DNA of 6,994 bases from Armatimonadota bacterium (GTDB lineage Bacteria > Armatimonadota > Fimbriimonadia > Fimbriimonadales > ATM1). The stretch spans positions 1,463 through 8,456 of the forward strand of contig JACDEQ010000081.1 in assembly GCA_013816225.1 (NCBI GenBank). The letters are read 5' to 3'. A program made the position numbers and the translations under genes. Under the pieces are notes generated by a model. That model was not told the DNA's origin. It saw only the letters and a program-made list of their open reading frames with translations, and searched no databases. The number at the start of each line of letters is the position of its first letter. Within the stretch, counting starts at the first letter, position 1. This document shows positions 1-6,369 of the stretch, in pieces.

Positions 1-693
1 GGCCATGCCGAAGGCATTCCGCATGCCGTAGATGTAGGCGCGGCGGAAGTTCTCCAGCGGAAGCAGGCGAAACGGATTGTCCACAGGAATGGAACCGTCC
101 AGTTCGAGACGATAAATGGCGGCGTTCGATCCGGAAACGCCGGTGTCGTCGTTCACTTCCATCACACCGAAACGCATCATATCGCCATGCTGAACATACA
201 GCTTGCGATCCGGCCCGATTTTGAGGTAGCCGCCATGGTGGTATTGGGACGGAGGCCAACCCTCCGCCCCCCACGTCGCGATCGTTGAATTGAAGAGAAG
301 CGTCTTCGTCCCAGGATCCCATCTGTAGGTCTCGAGGCGATCCTCGATCCAGGCTCCGCCGTCGCTCTCGGCTCGGCAATGGTAAAGATAGATCAATTTG
401 TTCTGGTCGAAATCGGGATGCCTAGCGATGCCGAGGATCCCCATCTCTCCATCGTTCGCCACACTTAAGTCGAGTGCAGTCGGCGGTATCGGCGAGCCGT
501 CGAGAACCATCACCTTCCCATCGGCTTTTTGAGTAACTAGGACGGTGTTCTGATCCAGGAACTCGAGCGCTGTCGGCAACGCCAAATCGGTGCCGACGGC
601 CTCAAAGAAAAGGCCCTCCTGAAACAAGTTCTGTGCCGGCAGAATAGGGCCGGCGAATAAGCCGAAGAGAAGACACGCGCAACGAGTTTTCAT
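1..693 (-). CDS. PQQ-dependent glucose/sorbosone dehydrogenase-like exported protein (partial, C-terminus beyond window)
   Basis: The reverse strand reads open from ATG at 693-691 to the window edge, giving 231 residues without a stop. Residues 1-21 look like a Sec signal peptide: basic KTR, then a hydrophobic stretch to about Leu18, with likely cleavage near Ala20/Gln21. The rest resembles the six-bladed beta-propeller sugar dehydrogenase (GSDH) family. Visible family motifs are GEMGILGIARHPDF (82-95), HHGGYLKIGPDRKLYV (152-167) and YGMRNAFGM (222-230). By family knowledge the His of the HHGG-like motif and the Arg-Asn pair (R225, N226) correspond to active-site/PQQ-contacting residues of soluble glucose dehydrogenase; the His usually before Arg-Asn is Met here. 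These proteins oxidise sugars outside the cytoplasm, but many members have unknown substrates, so no substrate is assigned. A GGAGG ribosome site 10 nt upstream supports the start. It is divergent from the suf operon and probably unrelated to it. Confidence 0.85.
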   Translation of the reverse strand, partial: MKTRCACLLFGLFAGPILPAQNLFQEGLFFEAVGTDLALPTALEFLDQNTVLVTQKADGKVMVLDGSPIPPTALDLSVANDGEMGILGIARHPDFDQNKLIYLYHCRAESDGGAWIEDRLETYRWDPGTKTLLFNSTIATWGAEGWPPSQYHHGGYLKIGPDRKLYVQHGDMMRFGVMEVNDDTGVSGSNAAIYRLELDGSIPVDNPFRLLPLENFRRAYIYGMRNAFGMA

Positions 694-703
694 GAGTAAA
701 CAT

Positions 704-708
704 CCTCC
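704..708 (-). promoter_or_regulatory. Shine-Dalgarno site of the minus-strand dehydrogenase gene
   Basis: CCTCC on the + strand reads GGAGG on the minus strand, 10 nt before the ATG at 693. It fixes the start of the dehydrogenase gene. I could not find a convincing -10/-35 pair for this gene in the intergenic region. Confidence 0.7.
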
Positions 709-800
709 AACTGCTCACAGGGGGCGGCAAGCGCTAGCCCAATAAAAAAACCAGATACCACAGTATTCCACAAATCCTTACGCGTACCTGCTACGGAATC

Positions 801-830
801 TTGACTTTTTTGTATGGATTTAGTTAGAAT
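801..830 (+). promoter_or_regulatory. Sigma70-like promoter of the suf operon
   Basis: TTGACT at 801-806 and TAGAAT at 825-830 each differ from the -35 and -10 consensus by one base and are 18 nt apart. It is the best promoter-like pair in the 152-bp divergent spacer and points at sufB. Initiation 7-8 nt after the -10 box would fall near 837, only about 9 nt before the sufB ATG, so the leader would be extremely short. Prediction from sequence only; another start further upstream cannot be excluded. Confidence 0.55.
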
Positions 831-836
831 AGCTAA
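824..836 (+). promoter_or_regulatory. Candidate operator palindrome over the sufB -10 box
   Basis: TTAG-AATAG-CTAA forms a 4+4 bp inverted repeat with a 5-nt centre. A second TTAG lies directly upstream at 820-823. The repeat covers the predicted -10 box and the start of transcription, which is where a repressor such as the Rrf2 protein encoded at the end of this operon could act. The arms are short and the match to any published Rrf2 site is not established, so this is an inference from position. Confidence 0.25.
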
Positions 837-839
837 GGA
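835..839 (+). promoter_or_regulatory. Shine-Dalgarno site of sufB
   Basis: AAGGA lies 6 nt before the ATG at 846 and supports that start. It overlaps the right arm of the inverted repeat at 824-836 and would sit at the very 5' end of a transcript made from the predicted promoter. Confidence 0.6.
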
Positions 840-845
840 TATAGA

Positions 846-2300
846 ATGAGTACCGAGACGGAAGTCGAACAGTTAGAAAGCTTAGCCAACCGCGATTACA
901 AGTGGGGATTCGTCACCGATATCGACCAGGAGACGGCGCCGAAGGGGCTAAGCGAGGACACGATCCGGTTCATCTCAGCCAAGAAGGAAGAGCCGCAATG
1001 GATGCTCGAATGGCGGCTGAAGGCTTACCGCCTCTGGCTGACGATGACCGAACCGACTTGGCAGAACGTGAAGTACGACCCGATCGACTATCAGGACATC
1101 TACTACTACGCGGCGCCGAAATCGGCGAAGGACGCGCCGAAGAGCCTCGACGAGGTCGACCCCGAGCTGCTGAAGACCTACGAAAAGCTGGGCATTCCAC
1201 TGCAAGAGCGGGCGATCCTCGCAGGTGTGGCAGTGGACGCGGTTTTCGATAGTGTGTCGGTCGCGACGACCTTCAAGGGCGAACTCGCCAAGCACGGGAT
1301 CATCTTCTGCTCGTTCTCAGAAGCGGTGAGGGAGCATCCTGACTTGGTGAAGCAGTATCTAGGCTCGGTCGTTCCCTATTCCGACAACTTTTTCGCGACG
1401 CTCAACTCCGCCGTGTTCAGCGACGGTTCCTTTGTGTATATTCCGAAAGGCGTTCGCTGCCCGATGGAGCTTTCTACGTACTTCCGGATTAATGCAGCGA
1501 AGAGCGGGCAATTTGAGCGCACGCTGATCATCGCGGAGGAAGGGGCTTATGTCTCGTATCTCGAGGGTTGCACCGCACCGATGAGGGACGAGAACCAGCT
1601 TCATGCGGCCGTGGTCGAATTGGTTGCTTTGGATAATGCGACAATTAAATACTCGACCGTACAGAATTGGTACCCTGGCGACAAGGACGGCAAGGGCGGC
1701 ATTTACAATTTCGTCACGAAGAGAGGCGCCTGCCGTGGCAAGAGTTCGAAGATTACCTGGACGCAGGTAGAGACAGGTTCGGCAATTACGTGGAAATATC
1801 CCGGCGTAATTTTGCAGGGCGACAATTCGATCGGCGAGTTTTATTCAGTTGCTCTGACGAGCAACCACCAGCAGGCGGATACCGGCACTAAGATGATCCA
1901 TCTGGGCAAGAACACCAAGAGCACGATCGTCTCGAAGGGCATTTCGGCGATGTACGGACAGAACACGTATCGCGGTCTTGTGAAAATAAATCGTGGAGCA
2001 ACCGGGGCGCGCAACTATTCGCAATGCGACTCTCTCTTGATCGGCGACGAATGCGGCGCGCACACGTTTCCATATCTCGAGGTGAAGAACTCGACCGCGA
2101 CCGTCGAGCATGAGGCCTCGACGTCGAAAATCGGCGAGGACCAGATTTTCTATTGCAATCAAAGGGGAATTCCGACCGAAGACGCCGTGAACATAATCGT
2201 GAGTGGCTTTTGCAAGGATGTCTTCAGGGAATTGCCGATGGAATTTGCGGTGGAGGCTCAGAAGCTTCTGAGCGTGAGCTTAGAAGGCAGCGTCGGATAA
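846..2300 (+). CDS. sufB: Fe-S cluster assembly scaffold SufB
   Basis: This is a 484-residue cytoplasmic protein, close to E. coli SufB (495). It is the scaffold subunit of the SufBC2D complex on which the nascent cluster forms. The N-terminal part (about 1-150) is the helical region, followed by the beta-helix core and a C-terminal helical domain ending in EAQKLLSVSLEGSVG. Aligning by eye to E. coli SufB, the key residues are kept: R214, N216, C242 (in LEGCTAP), Q273 and W275, which line the proposed sulfur-transfer tunnel. C394 (in YSQCDSL) and H422/E423 (in VEHEAS) correspond to E. coli C405 and H433/E434 at the SufB-SufD interface. SufB genes are frequent intein hosts, but this one is uninterrupted. 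It is the first gene of the operon, with an AAGGA site 6 nt upstream of the ATG, and is followed after 20 nt by sufC. Identification is very secure. Confidence 0.98.
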   Translation: MSTETEVEQLESLANRDYKWGFVTDIDQETAPKGLSEDTIRFISAKKEEPQWMLEWRLKAYRLWLTMTEPTWQNVKYDPIDYQDIYYYAAPKSAKDAPKSLDEVDPELLKTYEKLGIPLQERAILAGVAVDAVFDSVSVATTFKGELAKHGIIFCSFSEAVREHPDLVKQYLGSVVPYSDNFFATLNSAVFSDGSFVYIPKGVRCPMELSTYFRINAAKSGQFERTLIIAEEGAYVSYLEGCTAPMRDENQLHAAVVELVALDNATIKYSTVQNWYPGDKDGKGGIYNFVTKRGACRGKSSKITWTQVETGSAITWKYPGVILQGDNSIGEFYSVALTSNHQQADTGTKMIHLGKNTKSTIVSKGISAMYGQNTYRGLVKINRGATGARNYSQCDSLLIGDECGAHTFPYLEVKNSTATVEHEASTSKIGEDQIFYCNQRGIPTEDAVNIIVSGFCKDVFRELPMEFAVEAQKLLSVSLEGSVG

Positions 2301-2320
2301 TTTTCAGATCGGAAGAGAAT

Positions 2321-3070
2321 ATGCTTGAAATAAAGAATTTATATGCGAGTGTCGAAGGAAACGAAATTCTTCGTGGAATCAACCTGACCGTTAAGCCCGG
2401 CGAGGTTCATGCGATTATGGGCCCGAACGGCTCCGGCAAGAGCACGCTGGCTCAGGTCCTGGCCGGCCGCGACGATTACGAGGTCTCGGAAGGGGGCGTA
2501 ACCTTCGACGGCAAGGACCTTTTGGATTTGGACCCTGAGGAGAGAGCTGCTGAAGGCGTCTTCATGGCGTTCCAATATCCGGTTCAAATCCCGGGCGTCA
2601 GCAATTCCTACTTTTTGAAGGCTGCGCTGAACGCGGTTCGCAAGCACAATGGCCAGCCGCCGATGGATGCATTCGAATTTATGGCGCTTATGAAGGAGAA
2701 GCAGGAGCTGGTGGATATGGACAAGTCGTTTCTTACCAGGCCGGTGAACGAAGGCTTTTCCGGCGGCGAAAAGAAGCGGAATGAGATTTTCCAGATGGCG
2801 GTTTTGGAGCCGAGGCTTTGTATTTTGGACGAGACCGATTCGGGACTGGATATCGACGCGCTCAAGATCGTCGCAAAGGGTGTGAACTCGATGCGCAGCC
2901 CTGAGCGATCGATGATCGTGGTCACCCACTATCAGCGCCTGTTGAATTATATCGTTCCTGATTTTGTGCACGTTTTGGTCGACGGCAAGATCGCTCGCTC
3001 CGGCGGGAAGGAATTGGCGCTGCAATTGGAGGAGAGCGGGTACGCCCAGTTCGAGGAGGCGCTCGCTTAA
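2321..3070 (+). CDS. sufC: Fe-S cluster assembly ATPase SufC
   Basis: This 249-residue ABC-type ATPase powers conformational change in the SufBCD scaffold complex in the cytoplasm; it is not part of a transporter. All ATPase motifs are visible: Walker A GPNGSGKST (34-42), Q-loop Gln85 (MAFQYP), ABC signature FSGGEKKRNE (146-155), Walker B LCILDETDSGLD (166-177) with catalytic Glu171, and switch His203 (VTHYQRLL). The NE after the signature and the EEGAYVSYLE-less, short C-terminus are as expected for SufC of about 250 residues. I place the start at ATG 2321, giving MLEIKNLYASVEGN as in the family, with GGAAGAG (2311-2317) as ribosome site. The frame is open further upstream to 2153, but that stretch overlaps sufB and has no family similarity. 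The stop codon overlaps the sufD start by one base (TAATG), which suggests translational coupling. Confidence 0.98.
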   Translation: MLEIKNLYASVEGNEILRGINLTVKPGEVHAIMGPNGSGKSTLAQVLAGRDDYEVSEGGVTFDGKDLLDLDPEERAAEGVFMAFQYPVQIPGVSNSYFLKAALNAVRKHNGQPPMDAFEFMALMKEKQELVDMDKSFLTRPVNEGFSGGEKKRNEIFQMAVLEPRLCILDETDSGLDIDALKIVAKGVNSMRSPERSMIVVTHYQRLLNYIVPDFVHVLVDGKIARSGGKELALQLEESGYAQFEEALA

Positions 3071-4374
3071 TGTTGGACTTGAATTCGAAGGTTTCTGCGT
3101 TCGAGTCTGCGTTCGACGAGGCGCAGCCGGAGCTGAACGCGATCGGCTTCGGCGAAATGCGCCGAAGCGCGATGGCGCGTTTCCTCGAGTTGGGCATTCC
3201 GACCACCAAAGACGAGGAGTGGAAATTCACCAGCGCACGAGAAATTGCCGAAACGGAGTTCGATTTTTCGCCAACGAAGGTGGATGTCGATCTTTCGCGC
3301 ATGGATAAGGTCGCCTTCGGCACCGGCGGGCCGTTACTCGTTTTCGTAAACGGAGCGTTTTCGGTGGAGCATTCTCGCGTCGACGGCCTTCCTGAAGGTG
3401 TTATCGTCAAGAGCCTGCGAAGGGCGCTCAGTGAAGACGCCTCCATCGTCGAGAAGCATCTGGGCAAAGTCATCGACTTGGACGAATCCGCCTTCACTGC
3501 GCTCAATACCGCCTTTTTCGAAGGCGGGTATTTTGTTTTTGTTCCTAAGAATACGATTGTTGAGCAGCCCATTTACGTGGCGTTTATCGCCGCATCTTCG
3601 GGCATGCCCGCGATATCTCACCCAAGGAATCTGCTCGTCGTCGAGAACCACGCGCAGGCTAGCGTTGTCGAGAGCTACATCGGGGACGCGGGTGCGTCCT
3701 TCGTTAATGCCGTGACGGAATGCGTTGCCGGTGAAGACGCTGTCCTCGAGCACGTCAAATTGCAGCTCGGCAGTACCGAGGCGCTTCACGTCACGAGCAT
3801 GCAAATCGTTCAAGGCCGCGCCAGCAACGTGAAAAGTACGGTTGTCACGATGGGCGGCAAATTGGTTCGCAACGATACGAATTCAGTTTTAGCCGGCCAG
3901 GGCTGCGAGTGCACGATCAATGGGCTCTACGTTGGCCACGGCGACCAACACATCGACAACCATACGCGCCTTGACCACGCGCAGCCGAATTGCCCTAGCC
4001 ACGAGCTGTTCAAGGGAGTTCTTGCAGACAAATCGAGCGCTGTTTTCAACGGAAAGATCATCGTTCGCCGGATCGCGCAAAAGACGGACTCGAAGCAGTC
4101 GAACATGAATTTGCTCCTTTCCGATGACGCGGTGATAAACACAAAGCCGCAGCTCGAAATCTTCGCAGACGACGTCCGGTGCACGCATGGAGCTACGATT
4201 GGAAGGCTCGACGAGGACGCTCTGTTTTACTTGAGGTCTCGAGGCATCGATAAAACGGACGCGCGCAATTTGCTGATTTATGCCTTCGCCAGCGACGTTA
4301 TCGACCGAATCAAGATTCCCGAACTAAGGGAATCCCTGGAAGATATGCTCTTCGAGCGATTCGCGGAAAAATAG
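3070..4374 (+). CDS. sufD: Fe-S cluster assembly protein SufD
   Basis: This 434-residue protein (E. coli SufD 423) is the SufB paralogue that pairs with SufB in the SufBC2D scaffold and is needed for iron acquisition and cluster formation. The N-terminal half is divergent and helical, with the characteristic TTKDEEWKFT segment near residues 45-54. The C-terminal half is a beta-helix with family motifs including HIDNHTRLDHAQPNC, LFKGVLADKSSAVFNGK and the end motif FADDVRCTHGATIGRLDED. C371 and H373 in that last motif correspond to E. coli SufD C358 and H360, the proposed cluster-site residues facing SufB C394/E423. Start ATG 3070 overlaps the sufC stop by one base and has GGAGG (3055-3059) 10 nt upstream. 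Its stop overlaps the sufS GTG start by one base. No sign of truncation or unusual composition. Confidence 0.97.
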   Translation: MLDLNSKVSAFESAFDEAQPELNAIGFGEMRRSAMARFLELGIPTTKDEEWKFTSAREIAETEFDFSPTKVDVDLSRMDKVAFGTGGPLLVFVNGAFSVEHSRVDGLPEGVIVKSLRRALSEDASIVEKHLGKVIDLDESAFTALNTAFFEGGYFVFVPKNTIVEQPIYVAFIAASSGMPAISHPRNLLVVENHAQASVVESYIGDAGASFVNAVTECVAGEDAVLEHVKLQLGSTEALHVTSMQIVQGRASNVKSTVVTMGGKLVRNDTNSVLAGQGCECTINGLYVGHGDQHIDNHTRLDHAQPNCPSHELFKGVLADKSSAVFNGKIIVRRIAQKTDSKQSNMNLLLSDDAVINTKPQLEIFADDVRCTHGATIGRLDEDALFYLRSRGIDKTDARNLLIYAFASDVIDRIKIPELRESLEDMLFERFAEK

Positions 4375-5606
4375 TGAGCGCCGTGACCCGTGCTGGCTTC
4401 GATGTGATGAGGATTCGGGAGGACTTCCCGATTCTGAGCCAAGTGCCGTATGGAAAGCCGCTCGTGTATCTGGACAACGCGGCAACGGCGCAAAAGCCGC
4501 GGGCCGTGATCGATGCGACATCACGCTTCTACGCCGAAGAGTATGCGAACGTAAATCGGGGCGTGCACTATTTGAGCGAGCAAGCGACCGTGATTTACGA
4601 CCAAGCTCGTGAGACGGTTGCTCGGTTTATCAATGCGGACGCGGAGGAGATCATTTTCACACGAGGAACGACGGATGCCATTAATTTGGTGGCGGCTTCT
4701 TGGGGTAAGCGCATTAGGCCTGACGACGAGATCCTAATTACGGAAATGGAGCACCACTCCAATATCGTTCCGTGGCAGCTCCTGTGCGAAGAAAGGGGCG
4801 CCCACTTGCAAGTGGCGCCCATTACGAGGGCCGGCGAACTCGATCTCGACGCATTCGACGCCATGATTTCTGAGCGAACCAAGTTGGTTAGCGTTGCGCA
4901 CATTTCGAACGTGCTCGGAACGATCAACCCCATACGTGAGATTATTCGGTTAGCCCATGCGAAGAGCGTGCCGGTCTTGGTCGATGGCGCCCAGTCCGCC
5001 CCGCATATGGCGATCGACGTTCAAACTTTAGACTGTGAGTTTTATGCATTTTCAGGCCATAAACTGTTCGGGCCGACCGGAATCGGAGTTCTATACGCAA
5101 AGCGTGCGATGCTCGAAGAAATGCCGCCATACCAAGGCGGCGGCGACATGATCGTTTCGGTGAGCTTCGATAAATCGACGTACAAATCTGGGCCTGGCCG
5201 GTTCGAAGCCGGTACGCCTAATATCGCCGGCGTCGTAGGGCTCGGCGAAGCAATCCGCTATGTCGATAAGATCGGACTGGATCAAATTGGCGAGCATGAG
5301 AACCAACTCCTGCAGTACGCGACCAAAAAGCTCTCGCTGATCCCGGGACTGAAAATTGTCGGAAATGCAAAGCGGAAAGCATCGGTCATTTCTTTTGTTG
5401 TCGAAGGTGTTCATCCGCATGACGTCGGCACGGTCCTCGATCGAGAGGGGATCGCGGTTCGCGCCGGCCACCACTGCGCACAGCCACTCATGAGGGTTAT
5501 GGGGGTCCCTGCAACATTACGCGCCTCGTTCGCCTTTTACAACACCAAGGGAGAGATCGATGTTCTTGTAGGCGGGCTCGACAAGGTAAGGGAGTTGTTC
5601 TCATGA
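4374..5606 (+). CDS. sufS: Cysteine desulfurase SufS (type II, PLP-dependent)
   Basis: This 410-residue fold-type I PLP enzyme converts L-cysteine to L-alanine and passes the sulfur as an enzyme persulfide to SufU. Visible active-site parts are YLDNAATAQKP (32-42), VNRGVHYLS (60-68), EMEHHSNIVPWQ with His127/128 (124-135), VDGAQSAPH with Asp204 and Gln207 (203-211), and FSGHKLFGPTG with the PLP-binding Lys230 (226-236). GRFEAGTPN follows, and the persulfide Cys368 lies in RAGHHCAQPLM, matching E. coli SufS C364; Arg383 in LRAS binds the substrate carboxylate. Start choice: GTG at 4374 overlaps the sufD stop (TAGTG) and keeps the pattern of the operon. ATG 4407 (residue 12) is an alternative, because family similarity begins about there. 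The stop overlaps sufU by 4 nt. A 25-nt near-palindrome lies inside the gene at 4796-4820. Confidence 0.96.
   Translation: MSAVTRAGFDVMRIREDFPILSQVPYGKPLVYLDNAATAQKPRAVIDATSRFYAEEYANVNRGVHYLSEQATVIYDQARETVARFINADAEEIIFTRGTTDAINLVAASWGKRIRPDDEILITEMEHHSNIVPWQLLCEERGAHLQVAPITRAGELDLDAFDAMISERTKLVSVAHISNVLGTINPIREIIRLAHAKSVPVLVDGAQSAPHMAIDVQTLDCEFYAFSGHKLFGPTGIGVLYAKRAMLEEMPPYQGGGDMIVSVSFDKSTYKSGPGRFEAGTPNIAGVVGLGEAIRYVDKIGLDQIGEHENQLLQYATKKLSLIPGLKIVGNAKRKASVISFVVEGVHPHDVGTVLDREGIAVRAGHHCAQPLMRVMGVPATLRASFAFYNTKGEIDVLVGGLDKVRELFS
4796..4820. repeat. 25-nt near-perfect palindrome inside sufS
   Basis: GGGCGC-C-CACTTG (4796-4808) is followed with no spacer by CAAGTG-GCGCCC (4809-4820). The twelve paired positions are perfect apart from one unpaired C at 4802, and the core CACTTGCAAGTG is an exact 12-bp palindrome. 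In RNA it could form a GC-rich stem with a TGCA loop. It encodes the ordinary RGAHLQVAP segment (residues 141-149) of SufS, so it may be coincidental; no function is assigned. Confidence 0.5.
5588..5594 (+). promoter_or_regulatory. Shine-Dalgarno site of sufU inside the sufS 3' end
   Basis: AAGGGAG lies 8 nt before the ATG at 5603, within the last codons of sufS. It confirms the ATGA start/stop overlap as the real sufU start. Confidence 0.65.
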
Positions 5607-6040
5607 TCGACTTGCGCGAGCTATACCAGGAGGTCATATTGGACCACTACAAAGAGCCGCGGAATTTCGGAGATTTACCGGAGGCTACGCATCGAGCAAC
5701 GGGCGACAACCCGCTTTGCGGCGACAATATCATCGTAACGATTAGGATGGAAGGCGAGAAGGTGGCAGAAGTTCGTTTCACGGGCTCTGGGTGTGCGATA
5801 TCGACTGCGTCGGCTTCGCTGATGACCGAGTCGATTGCGGGAAAAACATTGGATGAGGTCGAAATGGCATTTCGAGATTTTCACCAACTCGTGACTTCTG
5901 AGCAGGAGCCCGCAGCGCTCGGTAAATTAGCGGCGTTTGCGGGCGTGCGCGACTTTCCGTCACGTGTGAAATGCGCGACCCTGGCTTGGCACACGCTAAG
6001 GGCGGCACTGGAGGGGGCGAGGACGGTGACGACGGAATGA
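5603..6040 (+). CDS. sufU: Zinc-dependent sulfurtransferase SufU
   Basis: This 145-residue protein has the IscU/NifU-N fold but belongs to the SufU branch. It accepts persulfide sulfur from SufS and passes it to SufBCD, replacing SufE of proteobacterial systems. Cys39 and Asp41 (PLCGD), Cys64 (GSGCAIS) and Cys124 (RVKCATLAWH) match the zinc ligands C41, D43, C66 and C128 known from Bacillus subtilis SufU. Arg121, three residues before the last Cys, matches its conserved Arg125. The segment between about 90 and 118, with LAAFAGVRDFPSR, is the insertion that distinguishes SufU from IscU scaffolds, and there is no IscU-type LPPVK motif. The ATG overlaps the sufS stop by 4 nt and its own stop overlaps sufT by 4 nt. 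The adjacency to sufS and the absence of sufE support the assignment. Confidence 0.95.
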   Translation: MIDLRELYQEVILDHYKEPRNFGDLPEATHRATGDNPLCGDNIIVTIRMEGEKVAEVRFTGSGCAISTASASLMTESIAGKTLDEVEMAFRDFHQLVTSEQEPAALGKLAAFAGVRDFPSRVKCATLAWHTLRAALEGARTVTTE

Positions 6041-6369
6041 TGGAAAGCAACACGAAGATGGAGATGATGCCGCTTCAGGGCGAAGTGATCGAGGCGATTC
6101 GCCAAGTTTACGACCCGGAAATTCCTGTAAATATTTATGAATTGGGCCTCATTTACGAGGTGAACCTATCCCCGCCCGGCGACGTTCATGTGAAGATGAC
6201 CTTGACCGCGCCCGCCTGCCCCGTTGCTGGGACGCTGCCGGGAGAGGTCGAGGATAAGATCAGGAGCGTGGAGGGCGTGACGTCTGCAACGGTCGAGGTC
6301 GTTTGGGATCCACCGTGGGATATGAGCCGCATGTCGGACGAAGCTAAATTGGAGCTTGGGCTTTTCTAG
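6037..6369 (+). CDS. sufT: SufT, MIP18/DUF59-family Fe-S maturation factor
   Basis: This 110-residue protein is a single-domain member of the MIP18 (DUF59) family, commonly the last structural gene of SUF operons with SufU. Family members help deliver clusters to target proteins; SufT has been linked to maturation of lipoate-related and other Fe-S enzymes under high demand, while its biochemistry is only partly understood. Visible motifs are the YDPEIPVNIYELGLIYEV block (25-42), the MTLTAPACPVAG block with conserved Cys61 (54-65), and the C-terminal VVWDPPWDMSRMSDEAK (about 90-106) typical of the SUF-associated version. I chose ATG 6037, which overlaps the sufU stop (ATGA). ATG 6040 or ATG 6058, nearer the conserved region, are possible. 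The frame is open back to 5971 but that part lies within sufU and has no family similarity. The stop directly abuts the next gene. Confidence 0.93.
   Translation: MMESNTKMEMMPLQGEVIEAIRQVYDPEIPVNIYELGLIYEVNLSPPGDVHVKMTLTAPACPVAGTLPGEVEDKIRSVEGVTSATVEVVWDPPWDMSRMSDEAKLELGLF

Noticed and set aside
846..2300. Possible intein in SufB, a frequent intein host.
   Set aside because: The protein is continuous at 484 residues with all conserved blocks adjacent and no intein-like insertion.
2306..2317. AGATCGGAAGAG between sufB and sufC is identical to the first 12 bases of a common Illumina adapter.
   Set aside because: The match ends at the 13th base, both flanks are continuous operon sequence, and the stretch serves as the sufC ribosome site. 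It is chance, though adapter trimming could cut reads here.
2153..2320. Upstream in-frame extension of sufC starting at 2153.
   Set aside because: It overlaps the conserved end of sufB, has low-complexity arginine-rich content and no SufC similarity; ATG 2321 matches the family start.
2339..3025. Long open frames on the minus strand opposite sufC (228 codons) and at 2922-3572 opposite sufC/sufD (216 codons).
   Set aside because: They lie opposite strongly conserved genes, show no recognisable motifs, and their length is expected from the codon bias of the sense genes.
5971..6036. Longer sufT start at 5971.
   Set aside because: The added 22 residues are Gly/Asp-rich frame read-through of the sufU 3' end; ATG 6037 with the ATGA overlap fits the operon pattern.
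5603..6040. Reading the IscU-like gene as an IscU or NifU scaffold.
   Set aside because: The SufU-type insertion before the last Cys, the RVKCATLAW motif, no LPPVK motif and location after sufS point to SufU.
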